This document shows, piece after piece, positions 5,294 to 5,300 of a stretch of 5,300 bases of DNA (positions are counted from its first letter, which is position 1; the number at the start of each line of letters is the position of its first letter). Origin of the DNA: Candidatus Rifleibacteriota bacterium (GTDB lineage Bacteria > Riflebacteria > Ozemobacteria > Ozemobacterales > Ozemobacteraceae). The position numbers were made by a program, and so were the translations under genes. The stretch lies in NCBI GenBank assembly GCA_017526725.1, contig JAFXRA010000260.1:1-5300 (forward strand). Direction: 5' to 3'. The notes under the pieces are model-generated. The model worked only from the letters and a program-made list of their open reading frames with translations, did no database searches and had not been told where the DNA came from.

Positions 5294-5300
5294 GTAAACC

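Larger units (their letters stand above)
4881..5300. other. Gene-free region of about 420 bases
   Basis: No reading frame with a plausible start site and length is seen on either strand. The contents are the GC-rich hairpin at 4888-4904, the rod-like inverted repeat at 4988-5125, a candidate promoter at 5150-5179 and the palindromic terminator at 5258-5293. The 4950-5110 section is visibly richer in G and C than its surroundings, as expected for a structured RNA in an AT-rich genome. Confidence 0.7.

Overview
The window is ordinary AT-rich bacterial chromosome. It has four protein-coding genes (one cut by the left edge), a short divergent promoter region, and about 420 bases of gene-free but structured DNA at the right end. 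Clear GGAG-type ribosome binding sites and sigma-70-like promoters point to a low-GC bacterium. The TPR-rich protein and the overall feel would fit a host-associated Treponema-like spirochaete, but that placement is a low-confidence impression. No ribosomal RNA or other phylogenetic marker is present to test it.

Layout, left to right. (1) 1-788, plus strand: the C-terminal two thirds or so of a class II glycerate kinase (glycerate 2-kinase, MOFRL family), with an unusual Asn/Lys/Glu/Ser-rich insertion just before the GGR-QE motif. (2) A convergent junction (789-846) holds a long hairpin that includes the kinase stop codon. (3) Minus strand: psuG (pseudouridine-5'-phosphate glycosidase, 1347-2264), then, 17 bases later, a 160-residue acidic protein (847-1329) with a His/Cys-rich, presumably metal-binding insert built from a duplicated 13-residue unit. 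The two are almost certainly one operon. (4) 2265-2498: a divergent promoter region with one candidate promoter per direction, separated by a 9-bp tandem repeat (about eight units). (5) 2499-4880, plus strand: a 793-residue TPR-repeat protein of unknown function. (6) 4881-5300: no gene. It holds a small GC-rich hairpin, a long rod-like inverted repeat ending in a T run (a candidate structured RNA), a good sigma-70-like promoter, and a perfect 36-bp palindrome that looks like a bidirectional terminator.

How the genes work together. PsuG splits pseudouridine 5'-phosphate into uracil and ribose 5-phosphate, a nucleoside-salvage step. Its usual partners, the kinase PsuK and a transporter, are not in the window. 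The co-transcribed metal-binding protein has no known link to PsuG, so the pairing is worth noting. Glycerate kinase feeds glycerate into lower glycolysis and has no visible functional tie to its neighbours. The most interesting parts are the duplicated His/Cys module, the promoter-embedded 9-bp repeat, and the two candidate non-coding RNAs at the right end. None of these was identified as a known family.
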